Source: an uncultured Oscillospiraceae bacterium (GTDB lineage: Bacteria; Bacillota; Clostridia; Oscillospirales; Oscillospiraceae). Taken from it: a stretch of DNA of 64,000 bases. The stretch lies in NCBI GenBank assembly GCA_910588975.1, contig CAJUSE010000009.1, positions 14,321 to 78,320 on the forward strand. Reading direction: 5' to 3'. Below are positions 1-8,590 of this stretch, in pieces; within the stretch, counting starts at the first letter, position 1, and the number at the start of each line of letters is the position of its first letter. The notes beneath the pieces are model-generated. The model did no database searches and was not told where the DNA came from. It worked only from the letters and a program-made list of their open reading frames with translations. A program made the position numbers and the translations under genes.

Positions 1-568
1 CGCCCACCTTGATGGCGCCTACGCCGGTCTTGACGCCGCTGAGCTTGCCGGCATGGGGGGCGGTGATGTTCAGGTTGGCCACGTCCTCGTAGAGCTTTTC
101 CAGCTCACGATTCAAATCGTCCACGGCCTCCTGGGCCTTGAGGACGTTGGTCTGGGCCGACTGGACGGCCTCCTGGGCGGCAGAGTCGTCCAGGTTGTAG
201 AGCAGCTGGCCCTCTTCCACCGTGTCGCCCTCGTTCACAAAGAGCTCCAGCACGGTATAGCCGGCATCGGGGGTGACCACCGCCGAGTTCTTGGCCCGGG
301 CGTTGCCCATGCCGGTGACGGTGGACTGGATGGAGCCACGGAACACCGTCTGGGTCATGGGCTCGCCTATGGTGTCCTCGTTGTCCTTAAAGACGAACTT
401 TTTCAGCAGGTACCACCCGCCGATGGCGACGGCTGCCACCACCACAAGGGTGATGCAGCGGCGGATGAGCTTGCGCCGCTTCTGCTTTTGCTCGTGGGTG
501 GCGGGACCCTTCTTGCCGGCGGCCGGGGCGACGGGAGCCTGGACCTCAGGCGTCTGAACTTCTGCCAT
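1..568 (-). CDS. HlyD/MacA-type efflux periplasmic adaptor subunit, 3' end outside window
   Basis: This is the N-terminal 189 residues of a membrane-fusion (adaptor) protein; the frame stays open off the left edge. An Ala/Pro/Lys-rich cytoplasmic head (residues 1-37) precedes one membrane segment (about 38-55). A biotinyl-lipoyl-like beta region follows (GYTVLELFVNEGDTVEEGQL, about 100-120), then the start of a coiled-coil hairpin rich in Ala, Gln and Glu, then a return to the lipoyl-like half (ITAPHAGKLSGVKTGVGAI). Adaptors of this family couple an inner-membrane ABC exporter (MacB or LolCDE-like) to export across the envelope. The ABC genes would be expected to the left and are not visible. 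The start is supported by AGGAGGAAG seven bases upstream. The substrate cannot be inferred. Confidence 0.82.
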   Translation of the reverse strand, partial: MAEVQTPEVQAPVAPAAGKKGPATHEQKQKRRKLIRRCITLVVVAAVAIGGWYLLKKFVFKDNEDTIGEPMTQTVFRGSIQSTVTGMGNARAKNSAVVTPDAGYTVLELFVNEGDTVEEGQLLYNLDDSAAQEAVQSAQTNVLKAQEAVDDLNRELEKLYEDVANLNITAPHAGKLSGVKTGVGAIKVG

Positions 569-625
569 ATGTACTTCCTCCTGGTCATTGGGATTTCGTG
601 GATTTTTACGGGTCATAGTGGAAAT

Positions 626-654
626 ATTATAGCACCTGTCGGCCTATAAGACAA
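626..654 (-). promoter_or_regulatory. Promoter of the HlyD-like adaptor gene
   Basis: On the minus strand TTGTCT lies 17 bases from TATAAT, and the -10 is extended (TGC before TATAAT). It sits about 60 bases upstream of the adaptor start. The rest of the 569-804 gap holds only this promoter and the terminator at 778-800. Confidence 0.6.
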
Positions 655-777
655 AAACAAAATGGTAACAAAAATCTTAAAACTTTCTGAACCTTTTGCC
701 CCGCCTATGGGCCTCTCCTTCAATAGACGGATCCCAGGGGAAAAAGTTCCCCGCAGGGCCATATTTTTCAAGGAAAA

Positions 778-800
778 GGGCCGGCAAAATTTGCCGGCCC
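778..800 (-). terminator. Terminator of the wal operon
   Basis: An 11-bp perfect stem (GGGCCGGCAAA and its complement, one-base loop) is followed on the minus strand by TTTTCCTT. It lies five bases past the yycI-like stop codon. Confidence 0.75.
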
Positions 801-804
801 TGAT

Positions 805-1500
805 TTATCCGATGGTGGTCACGCTGCCAGTGTAGCCGTCCACGGCGAAGTACCGGGGCTGGGCGTCGGTCTCCACGTACCAGACCGGGTTGAGGGTGAG
901 TCCTCCCGCCCCGCCTCCCACGGTGTAGCCGAGGTACAGATCCACCACCTGGGAGCAGACGTAGCCCTCCTGGTTCAACGTCTCCATGAACCGGCTCAGG
1001 GCGGTGGCCGCCGAGATGGGGGTGCCCGGATTTTGCGTCTCCCCGCCGGCGGGGAGACGGCGGATCTCGGCGGTGAGGAAGCCGGTCTCGTCATAGGTGA
1101 GGTAGGTGGACCAGCCGTGGACCACAAGGCCGTTCCACAGCGGGGCGTACTCCACCGTGCCCCCGCTGTCCCGGAGGGCCTTGCCCTCATAGCCCAGCTG
1201 GGAGAGCAGCTCCAGCCCGGCCTGGGCCGGGTCAGAGCCGGTGGGGTGGCCGGTGAGGTCTACCAGCTCCTCTGCCGCCCCCTCCTGGGCCAGGGTGACC
1301 CGGCCGGGCATGGCGGCCTGGGGCATCTCCCGGGGCAGGAAGGTGAGCCCCCGCTTTTCCGCCAGGGCCACCGTCTGCTGCCAGGTCTCCCGCTCCCGCT
1401 CCCGGCTTTGCCAGAAGCGCAGGCCCACCATGCTGAGCAGGAACAGGTTGACGATGACCAGAAGCAGGATGATGATGTTTTTGATCTTGGACCAGCGCAT
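805..1500 (-). CDS. yycI: YycI-like regulator of the WalRK two-component system
   Basis: This 231-residue protein begins MRWSKIKNIIILLLVIVNLF, the short cytoplasmic tip plus single transmembrane helix (about 8-27) typical of YycI. A large extracytoplasmic region follows and includes the repeated beta-rich PepSY-like pattern near the C terminus (NPVWYVETDAQPRYFAVDGY). In Bacillus, YycI and YycH form a membrane complex that restrains the WalK kinase. Position supports the call: it is the last gene of the operon, 53 bases after the yycH-like gene and just before a terminator. Sequence identity to Bacillus YycI is likely low, so the name rests on topology, N-terminal signature and gene order. Confidence 0.75.
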   Translation of the reverse strand: MRWSKIKNIIILLLVIVNLFLLSMVGLRFWQSRERERETWQQTVALAEKRGLTFLPREMPQAAMPGRVTLAQEGAAEELVDLTGHPTGSDPAQAGLELLSQLGYEGKALRDSGGTVEYAPLWNGLVVHGWSTYLTYDETGFLTAEIRRLPAGGETQNPGTPISAATALSRFMETLNQEGYVCSQVVDLYLGYTVGGGAGGLTLNPVWYVETDAQPRYFAVDGYTGSVTTIG

Positions 1501-1553
1501 GGCCCACCTCCGCTCTTATCAAACACAGGGGCAAACTTGGCCCCAAAGGCTTT

Positions 1554-2873
1554 TTATTCCACGCACATCCACCCGGCGGTGAGGGCGCTCCCCCCCAGGT
1601 CGTTGTAGCACAGCTTCAGCTTGCCGTTGGCCTGGGGCAGGCTGTGCAGGGCGGCGGCGGCCAGCCGCTCGGTGGCCACCACGGCATTGGTCTCGGTGGG
1701 GGTGTAGCTGCGCAGGGTGAGGGTGAAGGAGCTGATCTCCCGGGCGGTGGTGACGAACTGGGCCGCCCAGCCCTCCTCGCCGGTGAGGACGGGGACTCCG
1801 TCCAGCCGGGCCTGGAAGGTGATGACCCAGCCCTCCTCGTTGGGCACTGCCCCGGTGAGGACATAGCTTCCCTCCTCCCGCCAGGGGGCGGAGGAGCGCT
1901 CCAGCAGCTCCCAGGCCGCCTGGACGCACTGGGCGAGAGTGGGGCTTTCACTCTGGGAGGAGATGGGGTAGCGGCCCTCGCCCCCGGCGTGGAAGCTCAC
2001 CGTCCCGTGGGAGCTGACCCGCAGCCGGTCCCCGCTCTCGTTGATGGCCAGGTCGCCGGCGGTCTGATAGGCCGAGTTGACCCCAGACTGGAAGCCCAGA
2101 GCCTCCAAAAGCCGCTCCAGTGCGGCGCTGTCCCCCACAAAATCGGGGGAGGAGAGGGCGTAGTTCCGGGGGCTGGGGGCGGTCATGGACACCAGCACAT
2201 CCCCGTCCAGGGTGGCGTAGACTCCGTCCTCCCGGACCAGGGTGGAGGCAAAGGCGGCTCCGTTGGGGTTGAACTGCTCCAGAGTGGTGGCCATGTGGCC
2301 CTCGTAGGCCACGGCGGTGGCAGAGCGGCGGTAGAGGTCCCCCTCCCGCCAGCACAGCCACACCCGGCTGCCGTCATAGGAGAGGAGCAGCCCCTCGGCC
2401 CCTCCCTCGGGGGCGCCGGTGCCCACGCCCAGCCAGCCCTCCAGGGCGGAGAGGGGAGGTGTGCCCTGAAAGGCGCAGTACACCCCCGGCGACTCCAGCA
2501 GGGTCTGCCACTGATAGCGGGAGATGGTCTCGGTCCCGCCGGCAGTGGACAGCCCCTCTCCCAGCAGGGAGGAGAGCTGGTCAAAGGCCCGGCCCACCAG
2601 GGTTTCGTCATAGCTGGCCCCATAGAGGCCCAGGCCGTTGCGCACGGCGATCACATAGGGGATGGCCGCCTCCTCGCTGCGGGCGGCAGCAGGGAGGCTG
2701 GACTGGATGGGCTGGGCGGTGAGCAGCCTGAGCTGGTCGGCCATGGGGGTCTGACTTGTGAGAAAGAGGGCCGAGCAGGTGAGGAGCAGGATGAGCAGAT
2801 CCTTACACCACTCCACGGCCCGCTGCCCCGGGGTGGGCCTGGCCACCTCGGGGACGCTTTTACGCCCGGCCAT
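1554..2873 (-). CDS. yycH: YycH-like regulator of the WalRK two-component system
   Basis: A 439-residue protein with one N-terminal membrane helix (about 26-43, KDLLILLLTCSALFLTSQTP) and a long extracytoplasmic domain. YycH of Firmicutes has this topology and about this size, and works with YycI to control WalK activity at the membrane. Its start overlaps the end of walK by 14 bases, so translation is probably coupled. The extracytoplasmic part ends in an Ala/Leu-rich segment with no recognised catalytic motif. The assignment depends strongly on context: walK immediately upstream and yycI immediately downstream. Confidence 0.75.
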   Translation of the reverse strand: MAGRKSVPEVARPTPGQRAVEWCKDLLILLLTCSALFLTSQTPMADQLRLLTAQPIQSSLPAAARSEEAAIPYVIAVRNGLGLYGASYDETLVGRAFDQLSSLLGEGLSTAGGTETISRYQWQTLLESPGVYCAFQGTPPLSALEGWLGVGTGAPEGGAEGLLLSYDGSRVWLCWREGDLYRRSATAVAYEGHMATTLEQFNPNGAAFASTLVREDGVYATLDGDVLVSMTAPSPRNYALSSPDFVGDSAALERLLEALGFQSGVNSAYQTAGDLAINESGDRLRVSSHGTVSFHAGGEGRYPISSQSESPTLAQCVQAAWELLERSSAPWREEGSYVLTGAVPNEEGWVITFQARLDGVPVLTGEEGWAAQFVTTAREISSFTLTLRSYTPTETNAVVATERLAAAALHSLPQANGKLKLCYNDLGGSALTAGWMCVE

Positions 2874-4650
2874 GGTCGGGGCCCTCCACAGGCAGCTCCA
2901 CCCGGACGGTCAGGCCGGGGCCCTCCCGGTCCAGGGCGGTGATCTCCCCCTGATGCTGGTCTACGATCTCCTTGGCGATGCTGAGGCCCAGTCCGGTACC
3001 GCCCGACTCCCGGGAGCGGGCCTTGTCCACCCGGTAGAACCGCTCGAAAATGCGGCCCCGGTCCCCGGCGGGGATGCCGATGCCGTTGTCCTGGACCTCC
3101 AGCCAGACCCGGTCCCCGGTCCGGCCGGCCGAGACCCGGATCTCCCCGCCGTCGGGGGTATATTTGATGGCGTTGGACACCACGTTCATCATCACCTGGG
3201 TGATCCGCTCCCGGTCGGCGGTGATCTGGGGCAGGTCGGGCTCCATGTCCAGCAGCAGGCTGTGGCTGTGGCGCTGGGCCTCCATGCGGTTGGCGTTGAC
3301 CATGCTCTCCACCGCCTCGGCAAAGGAGAATTGGGCCAGGTTGAGCTCGCTGCGGCCCGAGTCGAACCGGGACAGGGTCAGCAGGTCCTGGACGATGTGG
3401 GTCATCCGGTCGGACTCGCTGAGGATGACATCCAGAAAGCTGCGCTCGGTGTCGGCGGGCAGCTCTCCGGCGTTGTCTACCAGGGTCTCGGCATAGGAGC
3501 GGATGTTGGTCAGGGGGGTGCGCAGCTCGTGGGAGACGTTGGCCACGAACTCCTTGCGCATCTCTTCGGTCTTGTTGCGCTCGGTGACGTCGTGGATGAC
3601 CACCAGCACGCCGGCCTGGTCGGGGTTGTCCCGGTCAAAGGGGGCCAGCAGCAGCTCCAGGCTCCGGCCGTCCCGCTCCCGGGCACCCTCCAGAAATTCG
3701 GTCTCGGCGTCAAAGACGGCCTCCAGAGAGGCAATGTCCCCGAAGAGCTGGGCGTAGTCCACCGTGCCGCCGATGGGCAGGGCGGTGCCCAGCATCTCCT
3801 CGGCGGCGGGGTTGGACTGGATGATCTCCCCCCGGCGGGAGAAGGCCACCACGCCGTCGGTCATGTGAAGGAAGAGGGTGTCCAGCTTGTTCCGCTCGCT
3901 CTCCACCTCCTGAAGGGTGTTTTTCAGCTGGCCTGCCATGGAGTTGAAGGTGGAGGTGAGGACCCCGATCTCGTCCCGGGAGTCCACCTCGATCTTGTGG
4001 GAGAAGTCCCCCTCGGCCACCTCCTCGGCGCCCTCGGTGAGCCGCTGGATGGGGGTGATGAGGGTCTTGGACAGCAGGAAAGAGAGGAGCACCGAGATGG
4101 CGATGCCAAAGGCCAGGGCCTCCAGGATGAGGATGACCAGCTGGCTGGTGAGGCTCTGGACATTCTGCTTGGTGTCCTTGATGTAGATGACGTAGTCCCG
4201 CCCGCCCCGGGTGATGGGGATGGCCACGTCCATGTAGTTGAGGGTGGCGTCCGATTTGTCCCCCACCTGGCCCAGCAGGGCGGAGGAGAGGTTGCGGGTG
4301 GTGGGCAGGCTGCCCCCCTCCCCGGCGCTCACCGACCCGGCCAGAAAGGCCCCGGTGGTCCCGTCCAGCACATAGTAGTTCCGGGTCTGGCCGTCTACGC
4401 CCAGGTTGCCGGTGTAGGTGCGCAGCATCTGCTGGATGCGCTCGGCCCCATCCTCCTCGTCCGCCCCGGCGCTCTGAAGGTCGTGCATGAACTCCACGTC
4501 GTTCTGAAAGACCTCCTGCATCTGGGAGTAGAACTGGTTGAGGTAGAACCCAGATACCGAGTTGACCAGAAACGCCCCCACCACCGTCATCAGCGAGACG
4601 ATGAGGAGGGTCATAATGAGCATCAGCTTCATGTGCAGGCTTCGGAACAT
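2860..4650 (-). CDS. walK: WalK-type sensor histidine kinase
   Basis: This 596-residue kinase has two membrane helices (about 8-30 and 170-190) around an extracytoplasmic sensor domain. HAMP (about 190-245) and PAS (about 250-350) domains follow. The HisKA motif VANVSHELRTPLTNIRSY carries the phospho-acceptor His374. The ATPase core shows the N box (NVVSNAIKYTPDGG), G1 (DNGIGIP) and G2 (GGTGLGLSIAKEI). The architecture matches WalK/PhoR kinases that govern cell-wall metabolism. The cognate regulator walR lies upstream but, unusually, is separated by another gene at 4726-5679. The start gives the expected N terminus MFRSLHMKLMLIMTLLIV; a second Met six codons in is a possible alternative. Confidence 0.93.
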   Translation of the reverse strand: MFRSLHMKLMLIMTLLIVSLMTVVGAFLVNSVSGFYLNQFYSQMQEVFQNDVEFMHDLQSAGADEEDGAERIQQMLRTYTGNLGVDGQTRNYYVLDGTTGAFLAGSVSAGEGGSLPTTRNLSSALLGQVGDKSDATLNYMDVAIPITRGGRDYVIYIKDTKQNVQSLTSQLVILILEALAFGIAISVLLSFLLSKTLITPIQRLTEGAEEVAEGDFSHKIEVDSRDEIGVLTSTFNSMAGQLKNTLQEVESERNKLDTLFLHMTDGVVAFSRRGEIIQSNPAAEEMLGTALPIGGTVDYAQLFGDIASLEAVFDAETEFLEGARERDGRSLELLLAPFDRDNPDQAGVLVVIHDVTERNKTEEMRKEFVANVSHELRTPLTNIRSYAETLVDNAGELPADTERSFLDVILSESDRMTHIVQDLLTLSRFDSGRSELNLAQFSFAEAVESMVNANRMEAQRHSHSLLLDMEPDLPQITADRERITQVMMNVVSNAIKYTPDGGEIRVSAGRTGDRVWLEVQDNGIGIPAGDRGRIFERFYRVDKARSRESGGTGLGLSIAKEIVDQHQGEITALDREGPGLTVRVELPVEGPDHGRA

Positions 4651-4725
4651 GGGTCAACCCCCTTGCCGAGATGTATCGTAGAAGTCAAAGCGGGGCTGGC
4701 CCGCTCAAAATCAGGAAATACGGTG

Positions 4726-5679
4726 CTAAAAGATGCGGGAGAGGATCAATGTGGCCACACCGATGAAAACGACCAGGAGCATGGGCAGAAAGGTGCAGAT
4801 GGGCGGGACAAGGCGCATACGCTTGAGCCGCCGAAGCTCCCGCTGCTCCTCGGGGGACAGGGCACCGCTGTACTCCAGGCTTTCCAGCTTCCAGGAGGCG
4901 GGGAGGAACAGGGTGGAGGCGATCCACAGCGCCGCCATGGGAAAGATAAGGGCGAGGCCCTCCGGACGGGCAAAGATGAAGAGGATCACAAGCTCCCCCG
5001 CCAGAGACAAAAGGTAAATGGCGGCCATTGCGGTGTAGTAGATCTTCATGGTTTTCAGCCGCTTCTGCACGGGTTTGGAGGGCTTTGCCTTTCCTCTTAC
5101 GGTCTGAATGGTCTCCAGCCAGAATTTTGTGGGCAGGGTCAGAAACAAGGTGCAGAAAAACAGAGCGATGATCTGGCTTGGAAGGTCATGCGGAAAATAC
5201 CGAAGGAACATATACAGGCCAAAGCTGCCCCAAAATGTAAAGAAAATCAGAAAGGGGAGCATGGCCAGGAAATACCGTTTCTTTGCCCCCTCGTCCCCTT
5301 CGGTTTTACTCTCGGTGCGGCGGATCAGCAGCTCCCGGCTCCGGGGCTCAAAGAGGACCTGACCGCCCTCCTCCCGCAGCCAAATTTCCAAATCGGCCTG
5401 TTCGCCGGCGAGGGTACATTCCCCCTCCCACACCGCCCGGTAGGGGGAGCGGAGCAGGCCGCCGGGGGCGGAGTACCGCCCGCCCAGGGCAAAAACCCCG
5501 GCCATGGCCCCCAGATGGGACCGGGTGGCCGCCGGGGAAGCGCTGAGCCGCAGCTGCTCCAACCGCAGGATGAACTGCCGGGGCACCTGAACTTCTCCGG
5601 GCTGGACGGCCAGGCCGTCCACGGTGATGGAGATGACCTCGTCCTTGGAGCATCTGTTTTGAATGACCAGTGTGGGCAT
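4726..5679 (-). CDS. Unknown multi-pass membrane protein inserted between walR and walK
   Basis: A 317-residue protein that I do not recognise. Residues 1-130 form a soluble, beta-rich region (begins MPTLVIQNRCSKDEVISITV) that reads like a small folded cytoplasmic domain. About four or five hydrophobic segments follow (near 135-160, 168-190, 215-258 and 295-316), separated by a Lys/Arg-rich loop around residues 200-212. It sits 36 bases after walR and 75 before walK on the same strand, so it is very likely co-transcribed with both. In the standard Firmicutes operon walR and walK are adjacent. A role in wall-stress signalling is inference from position only. It also looks somewhat AT-richer than its neighbours, which would fit later insertion. 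Confidence 0.8.
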   Translation of the reverse strand: MPTLVIQNRCSKDEVISITVDGLAVQPGEVQVPRQFILRLEQLRLSASPAATRSHLGAMAGVFALGGRYSAPGGLLRSPYRAVWEGECTLAGEQADLEIWLREEGGQVLFEPRSRELLIRRTESKTEGDEGAKKRYFLAMLPFLIFFTFWGSFGLYMFLRYFPHDLPSQIIALFFCTLFLTLPTKFWLETIQTVRGKAKPSKPVQKRLKTMKIYYTAMAAIYLLSLAGELVILFIFARPEGLALIFPMAALWIASTLFLPASWKLESLEYSGALSPEEQRELRRLKRMRLVPPICTFLPMLLVVFIGVATLILSRIF

Positions 5680-5715
5680 GGGGCATCGCTCCTATGCTTC
5701 AGATGGGCGGCAAAA

Positions 5716-6429
5716 TCACTCGGTCCGGAAGAGATAGCCCAACCCTCGGCGTGTGATGATGAACTTGGGGTTGGCGGGGTCGTCCTCCACCTTTTCCCGG
5801 AGCCGCCGGACGGCCACGTCCACCGCCCGCACATCGCCCACGTAGCCCTCGTAGTTCCAGACGTGCTCCATGAGGGCCTCCCGGGAAAAGACCTGCTCGG
5901 GCTGGGCGGCCATGTAGCGGAGCAGCTCAAACTCCCGCTGGGTCAGGTCCAGGGCGGCGCCGTCCTTGAAGGCCATGAGCAGGGCGCTGTCCACCAGAAT
6001 GCGGCCCCGGACCATCCGGTCCCCGCTCTCCTCGGTGGGGGCGGTGGGCTGGGCGGAGAGCATCTCGGTGCGGCGGATGTTGGCCTTTACCCGGGCCAGC
6101 AGCTCCCGCATGGAGAAGGGCTTGGTGATATAGTCGTCTGCCCCCAGCTCCAGGCCCAGGACCTTGTCACTCTCCTCCTCCCGGGCGGTGAGCATGATGA
6201 TGGGGGTGGAGCGGTTGCGCTCCCGCACCGACCGGCACACGTCAAAGCCGTCCATTTTGGGCAGCATCAGATCCAGCAGGATGAGGTCGGGGTTCTCCTC
6301 CAGGGCCAGGCGCAGCCCGGTCTCCCCGTCGTAGGCCTCCAGGGTGTCATAGCCCTCCCTGCTCAGGTTGAAGGAGAGGATGTCCACAATATTCTTTTCG
6401 TCTTCGACAATGAGGATCTTCTTGCTCAT
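5716..6429 (-). CDS. walR: WalR-type OmpR/PhoB-family response regulator
   Basis: A 237-residue regulator. The receiver domain (about 4-118) has the acidic pocket (VEDEKN), the phospho-acceptor Asp53 in LILLDLMLPKMDGFD, the Thr of LTAREE and Lys103 in DDYITKPFSMREL. The C-terminal winged helix (about 140-235) has the PhoB-type pattern LTQREFELLRYMA followed by VDVAVRRLREKVE and ends RRGLGYLFRTE. WalR activates autolysin and wall-homeostasis genes in Firmicutes. Its ATG overlaps the stop of the upstream Nudix gene (ATGA), so the two are translationally coupled. Confidence 0.93.
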   Translation of the reverse strand: MSKKILIVEDEKNIVDILSFNLSREGYDTLEAYDGETGLRLALEENPDLILLDLMLPKMDGFDVCRSVRERNRSTPIIMLTAREEESDKVLGLELGADDYITKPFSMRELLARVKANIRRTEMLSAQPTAPTEESGDRMVRGRILVDSALLMAFKDGAALDLTQREFELLRYMAAQPEQVFSREALMEHVWNYEGYVGDVRAVDVAVRRLREKVEDDPANPKFIITRRGLGYLFRTE

Positions 6430-6995
6430 TTGTCCTCGCCTGCCTCTCTCTTTAGGTATTCCCGGGCCTTCAAAATACAGGCCACGGTCTTGGCGTCCTC
6501 CAGCTCCCCCGCCATCACCCGCTCATAGAGGGTGTCAAAGGGGGCGCAGCAAATTTCCAGAAATTCGTCCTCGTCAGGGTGCGTCTGACCGAACTGCAGG
6601 TCCCGGGCCAGGTACATATGCAGCCGCTCGGTGCAGAAGCCGGGGGAGAGGAGCAGGCAGCCCAGATAGATGAACTCCCCCGGGGTGGCTCCGATCTCCT
6701 CGCTCAGCTCCCGCAGCCCGGCCAGCCGGTGGTCCTCCGGGCCGTCCAGCTTGCCGGCGGGCAGCTCCTCGGTGACACGGCCGAAGGGGTAGCGAAACTG
6801 CCGGACGGTGTAGACCTTCCCGTCTTTGGTAAGGGGCAGCACGCACACCCCACCGGGGTGCTCCACCACCTCACGGCCGGCCAGGGCGCCGTTTTCCAGC
6901 CGGGCCACGTCCTGCCGCAGGGTGACGATCCTGCCCCGGAAGAGGGTCTTGCTCTCCACAGTCTCCTCAAACAGCTTCAAGGCATACCACCTCAT
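6426..6995 (-). CDS. Nudix hydrolase, ADP-ribose pyrophosphatase type
   Basis: This 189-residue enzyme carries a complete Nudix box, GKLDGPEDHRLAGLRELSEE, matching Gx5Ex7REUxEExGU. The flanking pattern (RQFRYPFGRVTEELPAGKL before it and YLGCLLLSPGFCTERLHMYL after it) is that of ADP-ribose pyrophosphatases, which hydrolyse ADP-ribose to AMP and ribose 5-phosphate with Mg2+. It is the first gene of the operon that continues into walR. The likely start has an extended -10 promoter about 20 bases upstream, so its leader is very short. Other nucleoside diphosphate sugars are possible substrates. Confidence 0.88.
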   Translation of the reverse strand: MRWYALKLFEETVESKTLFRGRIVTLRQDVARLENGALAGREVVEHPGGVCVLPLTKDGKVYTVRQFRYPFGRVTEELPAGKLDGPEDHRLAGLRELSEEIGATPGEFIYLGCLLLSPGFCTERLHMYLARDLQFGQTHPDEDEFLEICCAPFDTLYERVMAGELEDAKTVACILKAREYLKREAGEDK

Positions 6996-7014
6996 TTTAA
7001 GGGTATTTACCTGT

Positions 7015-7023
7015 AGTATACCA
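7015..7023 (-). promoter_or_regulatory. Extended -10 promoter of the Nudix-walRK operon
   Basis: The minus strand reads TGGTATACT, an extended -10 element, about 20 bases upstream of the Nudix start. No good -35 hexamer is seen at 16-18 bases. Confidence 0.45.
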
Positions 7024-7073
7024 CAAAATATGGCGTTGCGCTACCCACTTTTTGGGGAAAGAAGGAGGAAAAA

Positions 7074-7103
7074 AGGACGTCCGGAGCAGGCTCCGAACGT
7101 CCT
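7074..7103 (-). terminator. Terminator of the trkA-trkH operon
   Basis: Hairpin AGGACGTTCGGAG with a four-base loop and CTCCGGACGTCCT, followed on the minus strand by TTTTTTCC. It lies 12 bases beyond the trkH stop codon. Confidence 0.8.
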
Positions 7104-7114
7104 TTGATTTTGCG

Positions 7115-8578
7115 TTATCCCGCCTTGCGCCAGGTGTGGGGGGAGAGGAGGATGAGCAGGGGGAAGATCTCCAGCCGGCCCAGCAGCATATCCACCATGA
7201 GGGTGCATTTGGCAGAGGTGGAGAATACGGAATAGTTGCCTGTGGGACCTACCAGATCCAGGCCGGGGCCAATGTTGTTCAGGCAGGCCATGACGGCGGT
7301 CATGTTGGTCTCCAGGCTCAGCCGGTCCAGGGAGAGGATGAGAAAGGAGACCACCAGAATGAAGCCATAGGCCACCAGGTAGCCGTAGAGGCCCTGCATG
7401 GTGGACTCCTCCACCCGGCGGCCATCCATGCGGATGAGGTTGACGCTGCGGGGGTGGAGAGATTGCTTGATGGTGGCCTTCAGGCTCTTGCCCAGCAGCA
7501 GCATCCGGGCGCACTTCATCCCTCCGCCGGTGCTGCCGGCGCAGGCGCCCACGGCCATGAGGATCACCAGAATGCTCCGGGCCAGCTGGGGCCAGAGGTT
7601 GAAGTCTGCCGTGGCGAAGCCGGTGGTGGTCATAACGCTGGACACGGCGAAGGAGGCGTCGTGAAAGGCCTGGCCCACATGGCCGCTGTATGCAGGCAGG
7701 GACAAAATGTCCACAGTGATGATGGCCATGGCCCCCAGCATGATGGACAGGTAGGCCCACAGCTCCTCGCTGTGAAACACGTCCTTTACCTTGCCCAGCA
7801 GCAGGAAGAAATAGAGGTTGAAGTTGACCCCAAAGAGGGCCATAAAGACGGTACACACCGACTGGATGTAGGGGGAGTAGCCCGCCATGGAGTCATTTTT
7901 AATGCCGAAGCCGCCGGTGCCGGCGGTGCCGAAGGCGGTGCACAAAGCATCAAAGAGGGGCATTTTGCCCAGCAGCAGGAAGATCACGTCCAGCACGGTG
8001 AGGGCGATGTAGAGCAGGTAGAGGATGCCGGCGGTCTGGCGCATTTTGGGCACCAGCTTGCCCACGCTGGGGCCGGGGCTCTCGGCCCGGAGGATGTGGA
8101 CGCTGTATCCCCCCTGCTTGCCCATGGGGACGATGGCCAGCAGGAACACCAGGATGCCCATGCCCCCCAGCCAGTGGGTGAAGGAGCGCCAGAAGAGCAT
8201 CCCCCGGCTGAGCCCCTCCACGTTGGTGAGGATGGAGGCGCCGGTGGTGGTGAAGCCCGAGATGGTTTCGAAGAGAGCGTCTACGTAGCTGGGGATCTCC
8301 CCGGAAAACCAGAAGGGGAGGGCACCCATGACCGACAGGACCACCCAGCCCAGGGAGACGATGAGAAAGCCTTCCCGGGCGTAGAAGTCCCGCTTGGCGT
8401 TGCGGCACAGGCCCAGCAGGGCCAGCCCCAGGACCAGGCACAGGGCGATGGTGAGGGTGAAGGCCCCCAGCGCCCGGCCCTCGCCGTCCATCCAGGACAG
8501 CAGGGCAGGGGGGAGGAGAAAGGCCCCCTCCAGCAGCAGCAGGAAGGCCATGAGCCTCCCGATGATCTTGTGATTCAT
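7115..8578 (-). CDS. trkH: Trk/Ktr-type potassium transporter membrane subunit
   Basis: This 487-residue protein has about ten hydrophobic segments in the four-fold repeat plan of the TrkH/KtrB superfamily. Selectivity-filter-type loops are visible: ETISGFTTTGASILTNVE, FGTAGTGGFGIKND, SVMTTTGFATADFN and AVGACAGSTGGGMKCARMLL. TrkH forms the K+-conducting dimer, gated by the cytoplasmic NAD/ATP-binding ring of TrkA. It is encoded 12 bases downstream of trkA. The protein is full length for the family and has the usual N terminus (MNHKIIGRLMAFLLLLEGAF). Confidence 0.93.
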   Translation of the reverse strand: MNHKIIGRLMAFLLLLEGAFLLPPALLSWMDGEGRALGAFTLTIALCLVLGLALLGLCRNAKRDFYAREGFLIVSLGWVVLSVMGALPFWFSGEIPSYVDALFETISGFTTTGASILTNVEGLSRGMLFWRSFTHWLGGMGILVFLLAIVPMGKQGGYSVHILRAESPGPSVGKLVPKMRQTAGILYLLYIALTVLDVIFLLLGKMPLFDALCTAFGTAGTGGFGIKNDSMAGYSPYIQSVCTVFMALFGVNFNLYFFLLLGKVKDVFHSEELWAYLSIMLGAMAIITVDILSLPAYSGHVGQAFHDASFAVSSVMTTTGFATADFNLWPQLARSILVILMAVGACAGSTGGGMKCARMLLLGKSLKATIKQSLHPRSVNLIRMDGRRVEESTMQGLYGYLVAYGFILVVSFLILSLDRLSLETNMTAVMACLNNIGPGLDLVGPTGNYSVFSTSAKCTLMVDMLLGRLEIFPLLILLSPHTWRKAG

Positions 8579-8590
8579 GGCGCTTCCCCC

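Noticed and set aside
2758..6528. Plus-strand open frame of 1256 codons
   Set aside because: It is antisense to yycH, walK, the membrane-protein gene and walR. GC-rich codon bias keeps the opposite strand open. Composition is Gly/His/Leu/Pro-heavy with no domain and no ribosome site.
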